The notes beneath the pieces are model-generated. The model was not told the DNA's origin, searched no databases, and worked only from the letters and a program-made list of their open reading frames with translations. Positions 1 to 10,129 of a stretch of DNA of 64,000 bases are shown one piece after another. Position 1 is the stretch's first letter. Each line of letters begins with the position of its first letter. The stretch covers positions 26,413,582 to 26,477,581 of the forward strand of contig CM075857.1 in the NCBI GenBank assembly GCA_037975125.1, read 5' to 3'. Source of the stretch: Latrodectus hesperus (Eukaryota; Arthropoda; Arachnida; Araneae; Theridiidae). The translations under genes and the position numbers were made by a program.

Positions 1-721
1 ATGATTTTTGGATACAAAAGTAAAAACCTCATCAACCAGGAAAATTTTGGCGAATTCTGACAAATACACCGAATAATTCTATGATATTTCAAAATGCACA
101 TTTAATGAGAGTTAAAATAAAAGGATAATTTTTTCACAAACATAGGTTGAGATAAATGCTTTAAAGCTTATAATTAAAAAAATGTGTGGTGTTTTACTGG
201 CAAAATAAGCTCAACTTAAAATTTCATGGTATTATTGTTAGATATAAACGATGCTATTATCTACCTGACTTCAAATAAAGTTTTATACTGTGTTCGCTCT
301 GGCGCATTTTTCAAGATACCAAAATCTCATAGCTTTGAAAATATTCAATCGCATTCTGTTCTGTATTACAGAAGTCCCAAATTCTTATCATTTTATGATG
401 CAAAAAGTAGAAAAATAGCAATTGGAATCGAAACTTTGCGTTTACAAAGAAACGAAAATAGCTTGTAAATTTTAATAACCACGTATTTGGTACATAATAT
501 TCTCCAGTTGGTGATCATTTTCAAGGTTTGGCGCCAATTTTCTTCTGTGTGACAAATTTTACACATCAGCAATTTTGTATTTTAGCTTGTGTTAGTATTT
601 TTCAAGTTTTGTTTTTCTGAATGATGATTTACAACTCAGAACTAAAATTAGAAGCAAAACGTACACTTATTCTGGAACATTTTGGCGTATTTTTTAGATT
701 CATATAGAAGGAATTGCTTAC
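1..721 (-). other. RyR intron, partial, after exon xii
   Basis: AT-rich sequence downstream of the exon xii donor. I see no match to the next expected RyR segment (LETLQSNRRHSIFFQKVNL region), so that exon lies outside the window. The 80-codon plus-strand frame at 226-468 resembles no family I know and is probably chance. Confidence 0.6.
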
Positions 722-843
722 GCGATAAATTTGTTGAAGAGAGAACTGCACTTCCTGATGACGCGGGCAGTGCGCGATTCTTCCTCTTGAGAGCGGCTGA
801 ATTCCAGGCCGTCGTCCATCTTGCCCTCTTCGGACATGATGGC
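722..843 (-). CDS. RyR: RyR exon xii, last exon in window; entry to RIH region
   Basis: Codes [20 protein letters not shown] then [20 protein letters not shown] plus GC of the next codon (phase 2 out). The [19 protein letters not shown] and [16 protein letters not shown] blocks match arthropod RyR and lead into the first RIH domain. It is 122 nt. The minus-strand acceptor is CGCTTAG and the donor GTAAGC. The gene continues leftward out of the window; no further exon is visible in bases 1-721. Confidence 0.95.
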
Positions 844-1029
844 CTAAGCGTCGAGGCGAAGGAAAAACAAACTTAGGTAAATAATGCTAAATAATAAATG
901 CATGCAAAGACAAAATATGAAAGCAATAATAAAATAAAATATAAACTGAGGGCAGAAAATGAAGCAAAGATAATAAAACAATTTTTAAATTTGCCGATTT
1001 ATAAACTAACCATAAAGTGAGTGTTTTAC

Positions 1030-1056
1030 CTTGTCTTTTTCATCTTGCTTTTCCTT
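1030..1056 (-). other. Candidate 27-nt RyR microexon (KEKQDEKDK)
   Basis: Between exons xi and xii the minus strand has AATAGAACAG followed by 27 nt and GTAAAACA. Read in phase 0 the 27 nt give KEKQDEKDK, keeping the frame on both sides (KVEEKQ, insert, AIMSEEG). An alternative acceptor at AATAG gives 32 nt and breaks the frame. The polypyrimidine tract is poor and the donor is only GTAAAA. RyRs I know join KVEEKQ directly to AI(L)xEEG, so this would be an optional, lineage-specific insertion or simply intron sequence. Confidence 0.3.
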
Positions 1057-1949
1057 CTGTTCTATTGACAACGTGTTAAAGGCTTGAATCATCGGAAAAG
1101 GGCTTCCCCAACCGATGATCTGGTCTTGATAGACGAGATTGTTTTATTAAAAAAATTAACTTCGACAATATTTATAATTTTGATTCCAATGAGTTGAAGC
1201 CATAGAGTCGTTACTCAATATGAGGGTCATGTCCAAGTCAATTCAGGTATATTAAAGGCATTTGGGTCGAAGAGATTCGAAACGGCTTCTGGAATCATGG
1301 TTCTCGGATACTCGTAACAATCAATATTTTACGTACAAAGTGTTCATGAAATCAAACAAAGAGAGAGATTTAGAGAAGTTTTAACGGATGTCAAGATAAG
1401 TGAAATCACACCAATGGTGCTGCTGAGGCAGACACAAGGAAAATTGGTGATCCGAAGAGATAGACAAAAAAAATTTGAATCAGTCAAAGACACAAATTAG
1501 AAACGATAATAATTTTAGATAATTTTTGAGGCAATATCGCAAAAAATTTTAAAACTAATTATTTACAACAAGTAATTTTCATGATTTTCTGAAAACTTTT
1601 ACAAACAGAAAAAATTATAATTAAGAAATATTACTGTTAAAAATCATGAATGGATTTCTTCTCATCACCGACGACACTCAGACATTCGATGGTGAACTTC
1701 GCCTTGTTTGCTGCCGTTCGGAGAATGCGATTTGAAAGGGACCAAATTTGTCGACAAGTCGGATTTATGGCAATACGATGTGATATAAATAAAACGTTAT
1801 CTGACGTCATTTTTATTTTAAACCGATGAGAATTGTAATAAAGTGGCGTAATCATGATCTCAACAGGAGCGAAAGAAACAGACACTTTATGGTTGATATA
1901 AGATAAATAATAAAGTTCTTGCTAAATTTTTGTTTTTTTTTTATAGCCC

Positions 1950-2150
1950 AAGAAGGAAAATTATTTCCAGAAAGTGTAGCCAATTCTTAGTTCTCAAAGT
2001 AATTAATAACCGTCGGAATCCAGCAACTTTTGACAACATATCTCCAGCTGTGCAATATCATTGCGGAAAAACTCTGGTGTTTTGGACGTCAAGAATTTAG
2101 CAAGTGCTTAGTGCAAGCCTGCTTGATATTAGCCTGAATTTTCTGACTTG
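1950..2150 (-). pseudogene. Possible decayed DDE transposase C-terminus
   Basis: The minus strand reads SFSAMILHSWRYVVKSCWIP then TVINYFEN with stops around it. The pattern of AW..V...TI.NCF near the end of Tigger/pogo-type (DDE_1) transposases is similar, but conserved cysteines and upstream motifs are not visible. A weak call. Confidence 0.25.
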
Positions 2151-3083
2151 AATTTTAGAAACCAGTATCTTTCAGCATGTTTAGTCAAGCCATTATCGCC
2201 AAGAGCTTAACTTATATGGCAACTTCATATAGCTGTTGCAAAATCTACTTTGAAGTTGTGAAGCAAACAACACCTAACGAATTCCTTTTACACTTCCATT
2301 TGGCTTCCATGCTATACCAGTTACAAATGATGGAAGTGCGCGATTGACCTACTGTTATGACATGGATGTCCCTACATACGGCCGAAATAATCTTAAATCA
2401 GGTGATACACAAAATTGTTATATCGCGTGGATATTTATTGCCATTTCATTCAATAAAAATGCAAAACTAGCAAGAATTTTATTATTTACACTATAACTAA
2501 CGATAAAACGAAATAATTTAATTTTTGTTTGTAATGAAAAGTTTAAAAACAAAACATAAAATTAAGTCGTAAAAATAACTATAATTTAAATATATTAATA
2601 TAAAAATAAATACAAATTAATATAAATAACATAAATTAAAACAACAAAAAAATAACATAGATTTGTAAAAAGCTAATTAAACAAATACTTTTAGAACTTT
2701 TACACTCATGAGAATGAGGACAGATATTAGTCTTGATATTTCAAATGATTGATTCAATGATTCAAAAACCACATTCTTAAATAAAATATTTTGTTTTAAA
2801 TCAGACAATTTTAATGATAATTTTAAAAAATACATAAAAATGATTGAAGTTCAGCTTTATCAGATCAAATAAAATTTTAAAATTTCTAACATTATTCACT
2901 GTGAACTGTAAAAAAATATGGCGCTCTAATATTAAATTAATCAGAAATATAATTAAATCAGTTCAGACATACATATAAAAAAAGCAATTTAAATTTTTGT
3001 TGTTAAAATAATGGAGTTCGAAAAGAACAGATGACGTGCATTTATTTTTCAGTTTTGATAGAGATGTATTTGTAGTAACTTAC

Positions 3084-3131
3084 TTGCTTCTCTTCTACTT
3101 TTCCTACGCCTCTTTTCTTCGTCTCATAAGT
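3084..3131 (-). CDS. RyR: RyR exon xi, short charged exon
   Basis: A 48-nt exon coding TYETKKRGVGKVEEKQ, the equivalent of SYETKKKGVGKVEEKQ in flies. Phase 0 at both ends. The minus-strand acceptor is TTTTCCAG and the donor GTAAGT. It is too short to show as an open frame but is unmistakable by homology and by fitting between exons x and xii. In mammals the comparable sequence ends KKKAMLHQEG, so a direct join to exon xii is the standard form. Confidence 0.94.
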
Positions 3132-3689
3132 CTGGAAAAACAAATTATAATTAAATAAATTTTTAATTTAAATATTAAAAAATAATAAAGTGGAAATCAT
3201 AAGAACAGATTTGAAATAATTTAAGTAAAGAAATTAAATAAGTAAGAAATTAAGTAAAGAAATATTGAATATATAGAATACCGAATCTTGCACGAAATTA
3301 TAAAGACATATAATTTTGAATTGTCAATACCATACAATCCACAATACAAGAATTTGTAGGGACTTATATATCGAAGCTCATATTGTATTTTATATGCTTT
3401 AATTTACAATTTTAACAAACCTATTTTATTAACTTCTAGTGATAAAATTATAATTGCCATCGAGTCGCAACAAGAACAAACTGAGAACTGAATTTCGAAA
3501 TGTTGGCGAGTTCTTATGCAAAAACATTATAAATTTCAACAGTTTTGTGTTGTGCTCTATTACTGAGGATATTGAAATAAATAATTTTCAAAGTTAATTG
3601 GTATTGTTTTTATTTTCACAATGGTCACAAATTTTGGTGGCCAACGAAAATCTAGAAAAAATTGTTAAACTCTAAGAAGATCTTTTTTA

Positions 3690-3875
3690 TTTTTAGAGCC
3701 AGACTACACTGCGGTGGCTCAATTTAGAGCACTGACCAGACATGACTGCTTACAGAACCATCTTTACAGAATTAGAGTGATGGGTTCGCCAAACTGTGTT
3801 TTGTGTAAATCTAATCAACCAATGATTTTTGAACATTTAAATAATTGTACTGTTAAGTACAGTACAATTATTTAA
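3690..3875 (+). mobile_element. LINE (non-LTR) fragment, C-terminal end
   Basis: The plus strand reads AVAQFRALTRHDCLQNHLYR then IRVMGSPNCVLCKSNQPMIF and EHLNNC. This is the C-terminal zinc-knuckle-like tail (F R..T.HD.L..HL.RI....SPNC.LC.....EHL..C) of jockey-type LINEs with RNase H. It lies antisense inside the RyR intron between exons x and xi. The coding tail runs straight into a perfect hairpin whose first arm is the EHLNNCT coding sequence, so the downstream part was rearranged after or during insertion. Confidence 0.7.
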
Positions 3876-3881
3876 ATGTTC
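3831..3881. repeat. Perfect 22-bp inverted repeat (hairpin)
   Basis: Arms at 3831-3852 and 3860-3881 (GAACATTTAAATAATTGTAC plus TG and its exact reverse complement) around the 7-base loop TTAAGTA. The left arm is LINE coding sequence, so the right arm is an inverted copy of it. Confidence 0.95.
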
Positions 3882-3884
3882 TCC

Positions 3885-3960
3885 AATGTTTCTTAACAGT
3901 GTGAGGACATTGTCCTCATACTGATGTCCTCTTAGTATGAAGACATTGTTAAGAAACATT
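3885..3960. repeat. Second hairpin, 14-bp arms with nested 8-bp hairpin
   Basis: AATGTTTCTTAACA at 3885-3898 pairs exactly with TGTTAAGAAACATT at 3947-3960. Inside it TGAGGACA-T-TGTCCTCA (3902-3918) forms a tight second stem. It begins 4 bases after the preceding hairpin. Confidence 0.9.
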
Positions 3961-4386
3961 AGAACCAGCCGTGAACTAATGGTTTAAGCACTGATTTTCT
4001 ACCATATTCTAATACATAAAGCTGTATGTGTTGGAATATACTGCCAATTTTTACAGTTGCATTTAAACTGTGTGTGTTTTTCGTGTTGTAACTCCCCAAG
4101 GATTTTAAAAATATGAAGGATAAATAAAACAGAGCGACTTAATATTCATTAAATTAAACGCATCAAATAAATTTAGCTATGAATTTCTATTTCCTCGTTT
4201 TTATTCTCACCAAGAACATTAGATATACCATTAGCATTTCAGTGCAATATGTTGAAACAATGTTTGCAATTCGAGAGTGTTTTCTTTTGCTTGTTACAGT
4301 TAGGCTTCTTAGTTTTCAGTTATACGCAGCCGAATGGAACATGCGACCAACAGAATGAAGGTGGGTTGCAGTGAAGTTGTACTTAC

Positions 4387-4509
4387 CCTATAAGAGAGCC
4401 AAAGTCCAGTTTCCTGGTGCTGTAAAAAGACGGTGGTGTCACCATATTTGATGAGAGGTGCTCCAAGAACCTCTTCCTCTTTCTCATCCAGCACTATCTT
4501 CTTATCATC
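4387..4509 (-). CDS. RyR: RyR exon x, MIR region
   Basis: Codes 41 residues: DDKKIVLDEKEEEVLGAPLI then KYGDTTVFLQHQETGLWLSY and Arg. Arthropod RyRs have the same order: acidic linker, IKYGDxxVxxQHxxTGLWLSY. It is 123 nt, phase 0 at both ends. The minus-strand acceptor is GTCCTCAG and the donor GTAAGT. The linker is very acidic (EKEEEV). It is preceded by the 3.7-kb intron that contains the tandem segmental duplication with LINE and SINE insertions. Confidence 0.95.
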
Positions 4510-6090
4510 CTGAGGACACAAAACACAATTCAGTATTTATACACGGGGGAGAAACTGCAACACTCGTTCTCTTTCGGCATATTATGACGAAAGCTTGTCA
4601 AACTATTAAATACTAAAAATCTTTTATGACATTACCATTGTCTTAAGCTATTCAAAATTTAACATTATTTGATACTACTATAATATTTATTGGATGAGAT
4701 AATAAATAATCACTGTTATATTTATTCGTTTTGATGGTTCTTAATCCCATATGTGAAATGTAATTTGTGTATGAAAAGAATAATTAGTTTGCGGTATAAT
4801 ACGGTATAATTTAAATAATGAAAACAGCTACCTTTTTTTCTATTTATAGGAAGAGATTCAGATTTTGCCAAACCTTTAGTATTTGGCGGAAAATTCGAAA
4901 CACAGAAATAATAGCCAAAATGTTTACGGTTTTTCTTATTTAGATGAAAATTCCAGTCAAATAAATTTTTCAAAATATTATTTTGGTAAAGAAAATGATG
5001 ATTTCAGGTACCGATGACAGAAAAGTGTCTAACTAAATTTAAAGGAAAATAATAGCTAAATAAATTATCACTCTTAAAATATTTTCTTGTTGTGATGTTT
5101 TATGGTCAACATGCTATTTTTAAAATTATGAATTATTCTGCTAAAAATACTACTCATATTTGCCAATAAGTAATTTTAATTAATAAAATAATTTTATACA
5201 CGATTAAGACAGAAATGATGAAAATGAATAAAAAATCTGATTGAATCTTGCAATTATTAAATATATTTGTTTTTTCCTAGACATTCAATTAAGTAAATTT
5301 AAAAAATGAGAAACAATCCTTATGGTTCCATAATAATTTAAAGTCTATACTGTATTTGTTCCAGTTAAAGTTTCAACATTACTTTAAAAAAATTTAAAAA
5401 CTAAATAAAATTTTACAAAAAAAAGTGGATAGTTAAATTTTTTACCTTTTAGTAGTAATTTCTTTTTCTTTTAAGGTTTATTACTCTCACGGTTAAAAAA
5501 CATAATATATTGATTAATAATTTTAGGTTTAAACATTTTTGTTGCTCAAAGGTAAATTATGTCTTACACTGAAATTACGGAAAGTTAATCTTGTATCAAA
5601 TTAGAATCAAATATAATTTTGATAAGTATGTGTACTTGGTTATCTATGCTATATTCATGTGGATTTAAATTTTTAACCTTTCATTACTTTCATTTATATC
5701 TTAACTAATATTTTTATTCAAATATTTATGTGTTTATAAGATTTTGTTTAAATTCTTAATCGATAAAGAAATGGAAAATTTAATCTTCCCATTAACATTT
5801 TTCCTGATTGTAAGAGAATTGTAGAAAAGAAATATAAAATTTAATATGTGAATTACTCATTGACATACTCAAACATGAGCATCAGATTATATAATAATTT
5901 TACACTGAAACTGAATTGTTATAAATGTGTAAAAGCTCTTAAAAATCGGAAAAAATTGTAGTAAATGGCGCTAAGTTAAGCAAACAAACATATGTACATA
6001 CATAAAGTCACTCTTACCAATTGAAACTTAACTATAAAATGGTTGTTTTTCCAGTTGTTAACATGTAAATAGTTTGAACCAATGTAAAAT
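4510..6090. other. Right-hand part of RyR intron (ix-x), no feature
   Basis: Very AT-rich. I see no coding match, terminal repeats or tandem array. The 83-codon minus frame at 4722-4973 has no recognisable motif. Confidence 0.6.
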
Positions 6091-6299
6091 GGCTTGTCGA
6101 ACCATAATTTCGGCGTTCATGGAGTAATTCATGCTTTCGAGCAAAATGAATTCCCATAAAATTTTGGCTTGGAACTGAATGTGTCGTTGACATCGGGTTT
6201 CATTGAGCAGAAATGGATATCACAAGTCCGAATATATTCGATGATGATTGAACGGACCGCATAAGCGTACACGTGGTTTGAATCAATTTGAGATGGCTT

Positions 6300-6604
6300 A
6301 TTATTGTTGTTGGTTCAAATCCTTCAGAGATCTAGCGGCAACTAAATTAGATGCATGACACTGCGAACCTTAGTGAAGTCGAGCATCAGAAGTAGACTTG
6401 AGCAAACATCCGCCAGGGTGAGCCCCAAACAGTCCAGGATGTGATCGGGGGAAGCCGGCTTCAGGTTGCATTTTATGCACAGTGAAATGACCTTGCGCCC
6501 AGATACAAATGTCATGCATTTCAGATGCTAACTAATAGGTCTTAAGACGGCCGTTTGATCATGTCTGTCACACTCAAATTCTAACGCGCCCTCTGAGTTC
6601 TTCC
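6300..6604 (-). mobile_element. 5'-truncated LINE 3' end with 10-bp TSD
   Basis: The minus strand codes VISLCIKCNLKPASPDHILD then CLGLTLADV and ends LDFTKVRSVMHLI stop. The zinc-type CIKC plus SPDHIL.CLGL pattern is shared with the copies at 52.0, 56.3 and 56.7 kb. The element ends in a CAACAACAAT-type tail. It is bounded by an exact target-site duplication, GAGATGGCTT, at 6290-6299 and 6605-6614. The 305-bp length shows strong 5' truncation. Confidence 0.8.
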
Positions 6605-6750
6605 GAGATGGCTTGTGGAAACACTGTTTCGGCGTTCGCTAAACATTCAAAGTTTCATGAACAAAATGTTTCTGAACAACTTTTGGATTTCAAATCGAGC
6701 AAGTCGATGAGACCGATTCATAATCCAAAATAAATGTGAAGCGACTGAAG

Positions 6751-6835
6751 CCAATCTACTATGTTGATAAACGACTTGTGTTACCATATGTACTAGCGAT
6801 GGTAACACAAATCGTTTATCAACATAGTAGATTGG
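6751..6835. repeat. Large inverted repeat, ~37-bp arms
   Basis: CCAATCTACTATGTTGATAA and following bases (6751-6787) are repeated inverted up to 6835, with one mismatch and a loop of about 11 bases. It interrupts the left copy of the segmental duplication; the right copy lacks it. Confidence 0.93.
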
Positions 6836-6849
6836 CTATGTTGATAAAC

Positions 6850-6880
6850 TTCGAATAGACCCAAACTGGGTCTATTCGAA
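6850..6880. repeat. Perfect 14-bp hairpin
   Basis: TTCGAATAGACCCA, loop AAC, TGGGTCTATTCGAA. It starts 14 bases after the large hairpin, and the spacer CTATGTTGATAAAC repeats part of that hairpin's arm. Confidence 0.93.
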
Positions 6881-7514
6881 ATCACTAGGAAATCATGGTT
6901 ATAACCCTTGCGTATAAATCGATTCTACCAAGAAAATTCATATGAATAATTTCAGATTCGTTATCAATGACCGTTGATTCATTATCAAAATTGAATGACA
7001 ATGTTCGTCAATATACAATGGCTAAATATTTTGTGTTAACGAGTAAGCATGTAAATCAACGGGAACCAATTAGAAAGGGAATAAAGTAATGTAAACATGA
7101 AGCTGTATCCGAATGAAATAATCACCTCATGGTTAAGAAAAATTATCAAAATATAACATGTATTTTAGTAATCTATGTATCATTACATGAAGTGGATATC
7201 GCGTATTTGATTCCATTCGATGATTAAATGGATTGTATCAATAGTTTAAATCAATACGAAATAACTCGTGGAACCTATTTTTTGACGCTCGTGGCATAAT
7301 CAATATTTTACGAACAAAATGTTCCTGAATAACTTTTGAATTTCAAAATGAATGAATCAATGACGCCGATTCATCACACAAAATAAATATGATGAATCCA
7401 AAGCCATTTGACTAGAATCAAATGATTTATGTCAACAGGCGCATGATTTAAATGCATTTGAACCCGCTTGGAAAACCATGATAATCGCATATCAATCAAT
7501 GCTTTCCAGGAAAA

Positions 7515-7893
7515 TTTAGGGGGCCGTGGTATCCTAGTGGTGAGGGCATCGGCCTTCCGTCTAGAAGTGCAGTGTTCGTTTCCGAATGACGTCAAAGACC
7601 TACAGAGTACATTCAATAAACGTGCTCGTTAAATATGTGGAATCGAAAGTTCTGTGTTCGGTCATTGTGCAGTTACGATGCATGCAATGCTCTGAAGAAA
7701 ATTTCCTCCCCCTTCAGATCAATTTCAAAGTTGAGGGAGTGGATCATCTGGTGCTGCCATCTATCGGAGAATTTGAAGAGCAAAGTCATACTTTCACCTT
7801 CTTGGTTCTCTGATTAAGCTCCCTGTTAACTTAAATTCGCATAGCCAAGGCATAGTGAGTTTGGTTTGTCCAAGTGTCATAAGTAACAACAAC
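7515..7893 (+). mobile_element. SINE family 2, copy a
   Basis: A tRNA-like head (GTGGTATCCTAGTGGTGAGG, then a decayed B-box region) is followed by a body shared with the minus-strand copy at 43.3-43.7 kb: AATCGAAAGT, GAGAAAATTTCC or GAAGAAAATTTCC, CCAGATCAAT or TCAGATCAAT, GAGGGAGT or GAGAGAGT. The 3' end is GTCCAAGTGTCATAAG then AACAACAAC. A likely TSD, AGGAAAA, flanks it. The two short frames here are chance. Confidence 0.75.
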
Positions 7894-8176
7894 AGGAAAA
7901 AAATCATCTGAAAAATTTCAAACTGAACAAGTTGAATCAGTCTATTCATTACTCAAATTAAGTGACACTTGTCCGTCAATGGATCATGGCTAAATGCCTT
8001 GTGTAAAAGTGAAGGTGGCCAAATTATCGTGAACTAATTAGAAATAGAAGTAGACACTAACACGTACCTGAACTAAAGAAACAAACGCTTTATGGTTAAG
8101 AAAAACAATCAAAATAATGCTATGTATTTTAGCTACGACATCAGTTTTAATTTTTTGTATAAATAAACAAACTTAC

Positions 8177-8333
8177 CTTTGTCTGTCGAAGACAAAATCC
8201 CGTGGCTGCAACAGAAGCTTGGTCTTTGTTGACAAGGCAGACTTCTCGGTTCTCGTTGTAGGCCAGGTACCTTCCGGTGGTGATGTGCCTGACGCGCAGG
8301 GGATAACCCCAGTTCACGAATCCTCCTGCCCAC
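8177..8333 (-). CDS. RyR: RyR exon ix, MIR region
   Basis: The largest exon here at 157 nt. It completes Lys, then codes [39 protein letters not shown] and [13 protein letters not shown]. The WxxGxxxWGxPLRVRHxTTGxYL pattern is a classic RyR MIR repeat. The insect form often reads INWYHPMRIRH; this copy keeps a WGYPLRVRH form closer to vertebrates. Phase 2 in, phase 0 out. The minus-strand acceptor is ACTTAG and the donor GTAAGTT. GC content is well above the flanks. Confidence 0.96.
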
Positions 8334-10054
8334 CTAAGTTAAATGAAAATAATTAAACTCAATCAAACATGTGCATGGTTCCAAAAGTATCTTTAAAATT
8401 GCTTCTCCAAATATAGAGAATCCATTTATTTATCGTTTTATTAAAATTAAATTGTTATTAAATTTGAAAAGTGATTCCAATCTTTCTAAATTAATGTAAA
8501 AATACCATAAAATACATATTCATGAAAATCTTTAATCTTATGAGCACATAAAAAGGATTGCTTGCAAAAAATTGACAAGTGTAAAAATATCTCTTGGTAG
8601 TTGATGGGTTGTAACCAGGGGTTTTAACCATAATCAATATAACAAAAACACTAAATGAAAATTTAGTATTTGGATATGACATAAAATATGTTTTTACGAA
8701 ATATGTTCGTATATGGGATTGTTAGACAATCTAGGTTCATTGGTTGGGTTTAATGATGCAAGGTCTAAAATTGGACATGCCATAGATAAAGTAAAAACAA
8801 CAATTACTCTTTAAATAAGATTAATTTAAAATCATTTTATTTTTTACAGCAAGGTAATAACATCCTTTGAACAGCATTATAACGACAAATCGGGAAACCA
8901 AAGAACTAAAAGACATAAAAATTCTCTATAATGAATGAGCTGTTTATATAAGTTTTTTCCGTAGAAAAATTGCTTGACATTTTTTACCAAAAGTGCTTAC
9001 GAGAGTAATTAATGGAATGTCACATGCTAATTTCTAATTAACAAGATGTCAATGAATTGGAAACGCAGAGCTCAATGAAGATAATTTCAGATTAATGGGA
9101 AGTTTGCGTGAAAGATAAAAGATAAAATAAGCATTGGACCATCTTTATCATCATTTGTAAAAGTATTCATATAGCAACTTCAAGTAAAAGTATTTTGCTT
9201 AAAGTATCATTTAATTAATTTTTTTCAAGTTCATATTAAAGGTTGGATATTTAAGAAGCTAAGTATTTATTTCAGCTTTAAATCTGTTCTTTATTAAACA
9301 ACTTAAAAATTAAAATGCTGAATATTCATGTCAGCAATGCTTCTTAAGCTAATTGAAATTAAAAACTAAACATTAAGTCTCAGCAGGAAAAAGACGATTC
9401 TTTATTAGTGGACTAAATTCAAAAACTAAATGTTCATATCAATATCAAATATTACAGTTTATTAAACTGTTTAAATCAAAAAATTAAATATTCATGCCAA
9501 TATAAAATGTGATTGTTTGTTATGCTGATTAAATTTTAAAAAATTAAATATTTATCTTAATATAAAATACAATTGTTAATTGAAAATTAAGAGAATTTAA
9601 AAAATAAATATTCCCATAAATAGGAATTAAAGTATTTATTATATTTAAGATCTCAATAACTATCTCACTATAAAATACGATGGTTTATTAAACTGACTGA
9701 ATTAAGAAACTAAATATAATCATGTCAGTATAAAATGCGACTGTTTATAAGAGTTTCTAAGTTAAAATGATAAATATTCATAACAATTTTATAAAGGTAA
9801 TTAATTTAAAATATAAATAATGCTATCATTATGAATTACGAGTATTTATTGTAATGACTAATTTTGAAAAAATTAAACATTTATATATATCACACAATAA
9901 AACACGATTATTTTTTAAGCTGACTTAATGGAAAATTATTTATCAAGCTGATTACATTATAAAAATTACATATTTGTCAATTTGAAATAGGATTGCATGT
10001 TATACAAATCCAATTAAAATTTTTATTAAATTAAGCTAGTTATTCTGAACTTAC
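8334..10054. repeat. RyR intron (viii-ix) with an old ~60-bp tandem repeat
   Basis: From about 9240 to 10020 a diverged unit recurs roughly every 60-65 bp: ACTAAATATTCATGTCAATA, then TAAAATACGATTGTTTATTA, then AACTG.TTAAATT. I count about ten degenerate repeats. Bases 8334-9240 show nothing else. Confidence 0.6.
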
Positions 10055-10129
10055 TTTGTTCGAATCAACTCCAGTCGCCAAAGAGAACGCGCTTGACTAA
10101 GTACTGCGCCTCCTTCATAGACAACCATA
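10055..10129 (-). CDS. RyR: RyR exon viii, MIR region
   Basis: Codes the second part of a split Asn codon, then [20 protein letters not shown] and LIRT, ending two bases into Lys. [20 protein letters not shown] is conserved across RyRs. It is 75 nt, phase 2 at both ends. The minus-strand acceptor is GTTACAG and the donor GTAAGTT. The exon sits in a 3.1-kb stretch otherwise filled with AT-rich intron and diverged tandem repeats. Confidence 0.94.

Larger units (their letters stand above)
844..3083 (-). other. RyR intron between exons xi and xii
   Basis: 2.2 kb, carrying the candidate microexon near 1.03-1.06 kb and a possible decayed transposase near 1.98-2.15 kb; otherwise AT-rich. The 82-codon minus frame at 1637-1885 is not recognised and is probably chance. 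Confidence 0.6.
6090..8120. repeat. Tandem segmental duplication (~0.95 kb unit) in RyR intron
   Basis: Two diverged copies lie head to tail: about 6200-7150 and 7185-8120, with a partial third piece at 6099. Markers recur in order: GGATATC then ATATTCGATGAT or ATTCGATGATTAAATGG; TTTCGGCGTTCG or TTTGACGCTCG; GAACAAAATGTT; CAATGGCTAAAT or CATGGCTAAATG; and ATGGTTAAGAAAAA at both 3' ends. The left copy contains a LINE insertion and a large hairpin; the right copy contains a SINE. Removing these makes the copies similar in length, so the duplication predates the insertions. Confidence 0.7.

Noticed and set aside
682..876. 64-codon plus-strand frame
   Set aside because: Antisense to RyR exon xii.
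8117..8356. 79-codon plus-strand frame and the 66-codon minus frame
   Set aside because: Both overlap RyR exon ix; the true reading is a different minus-strand frame.
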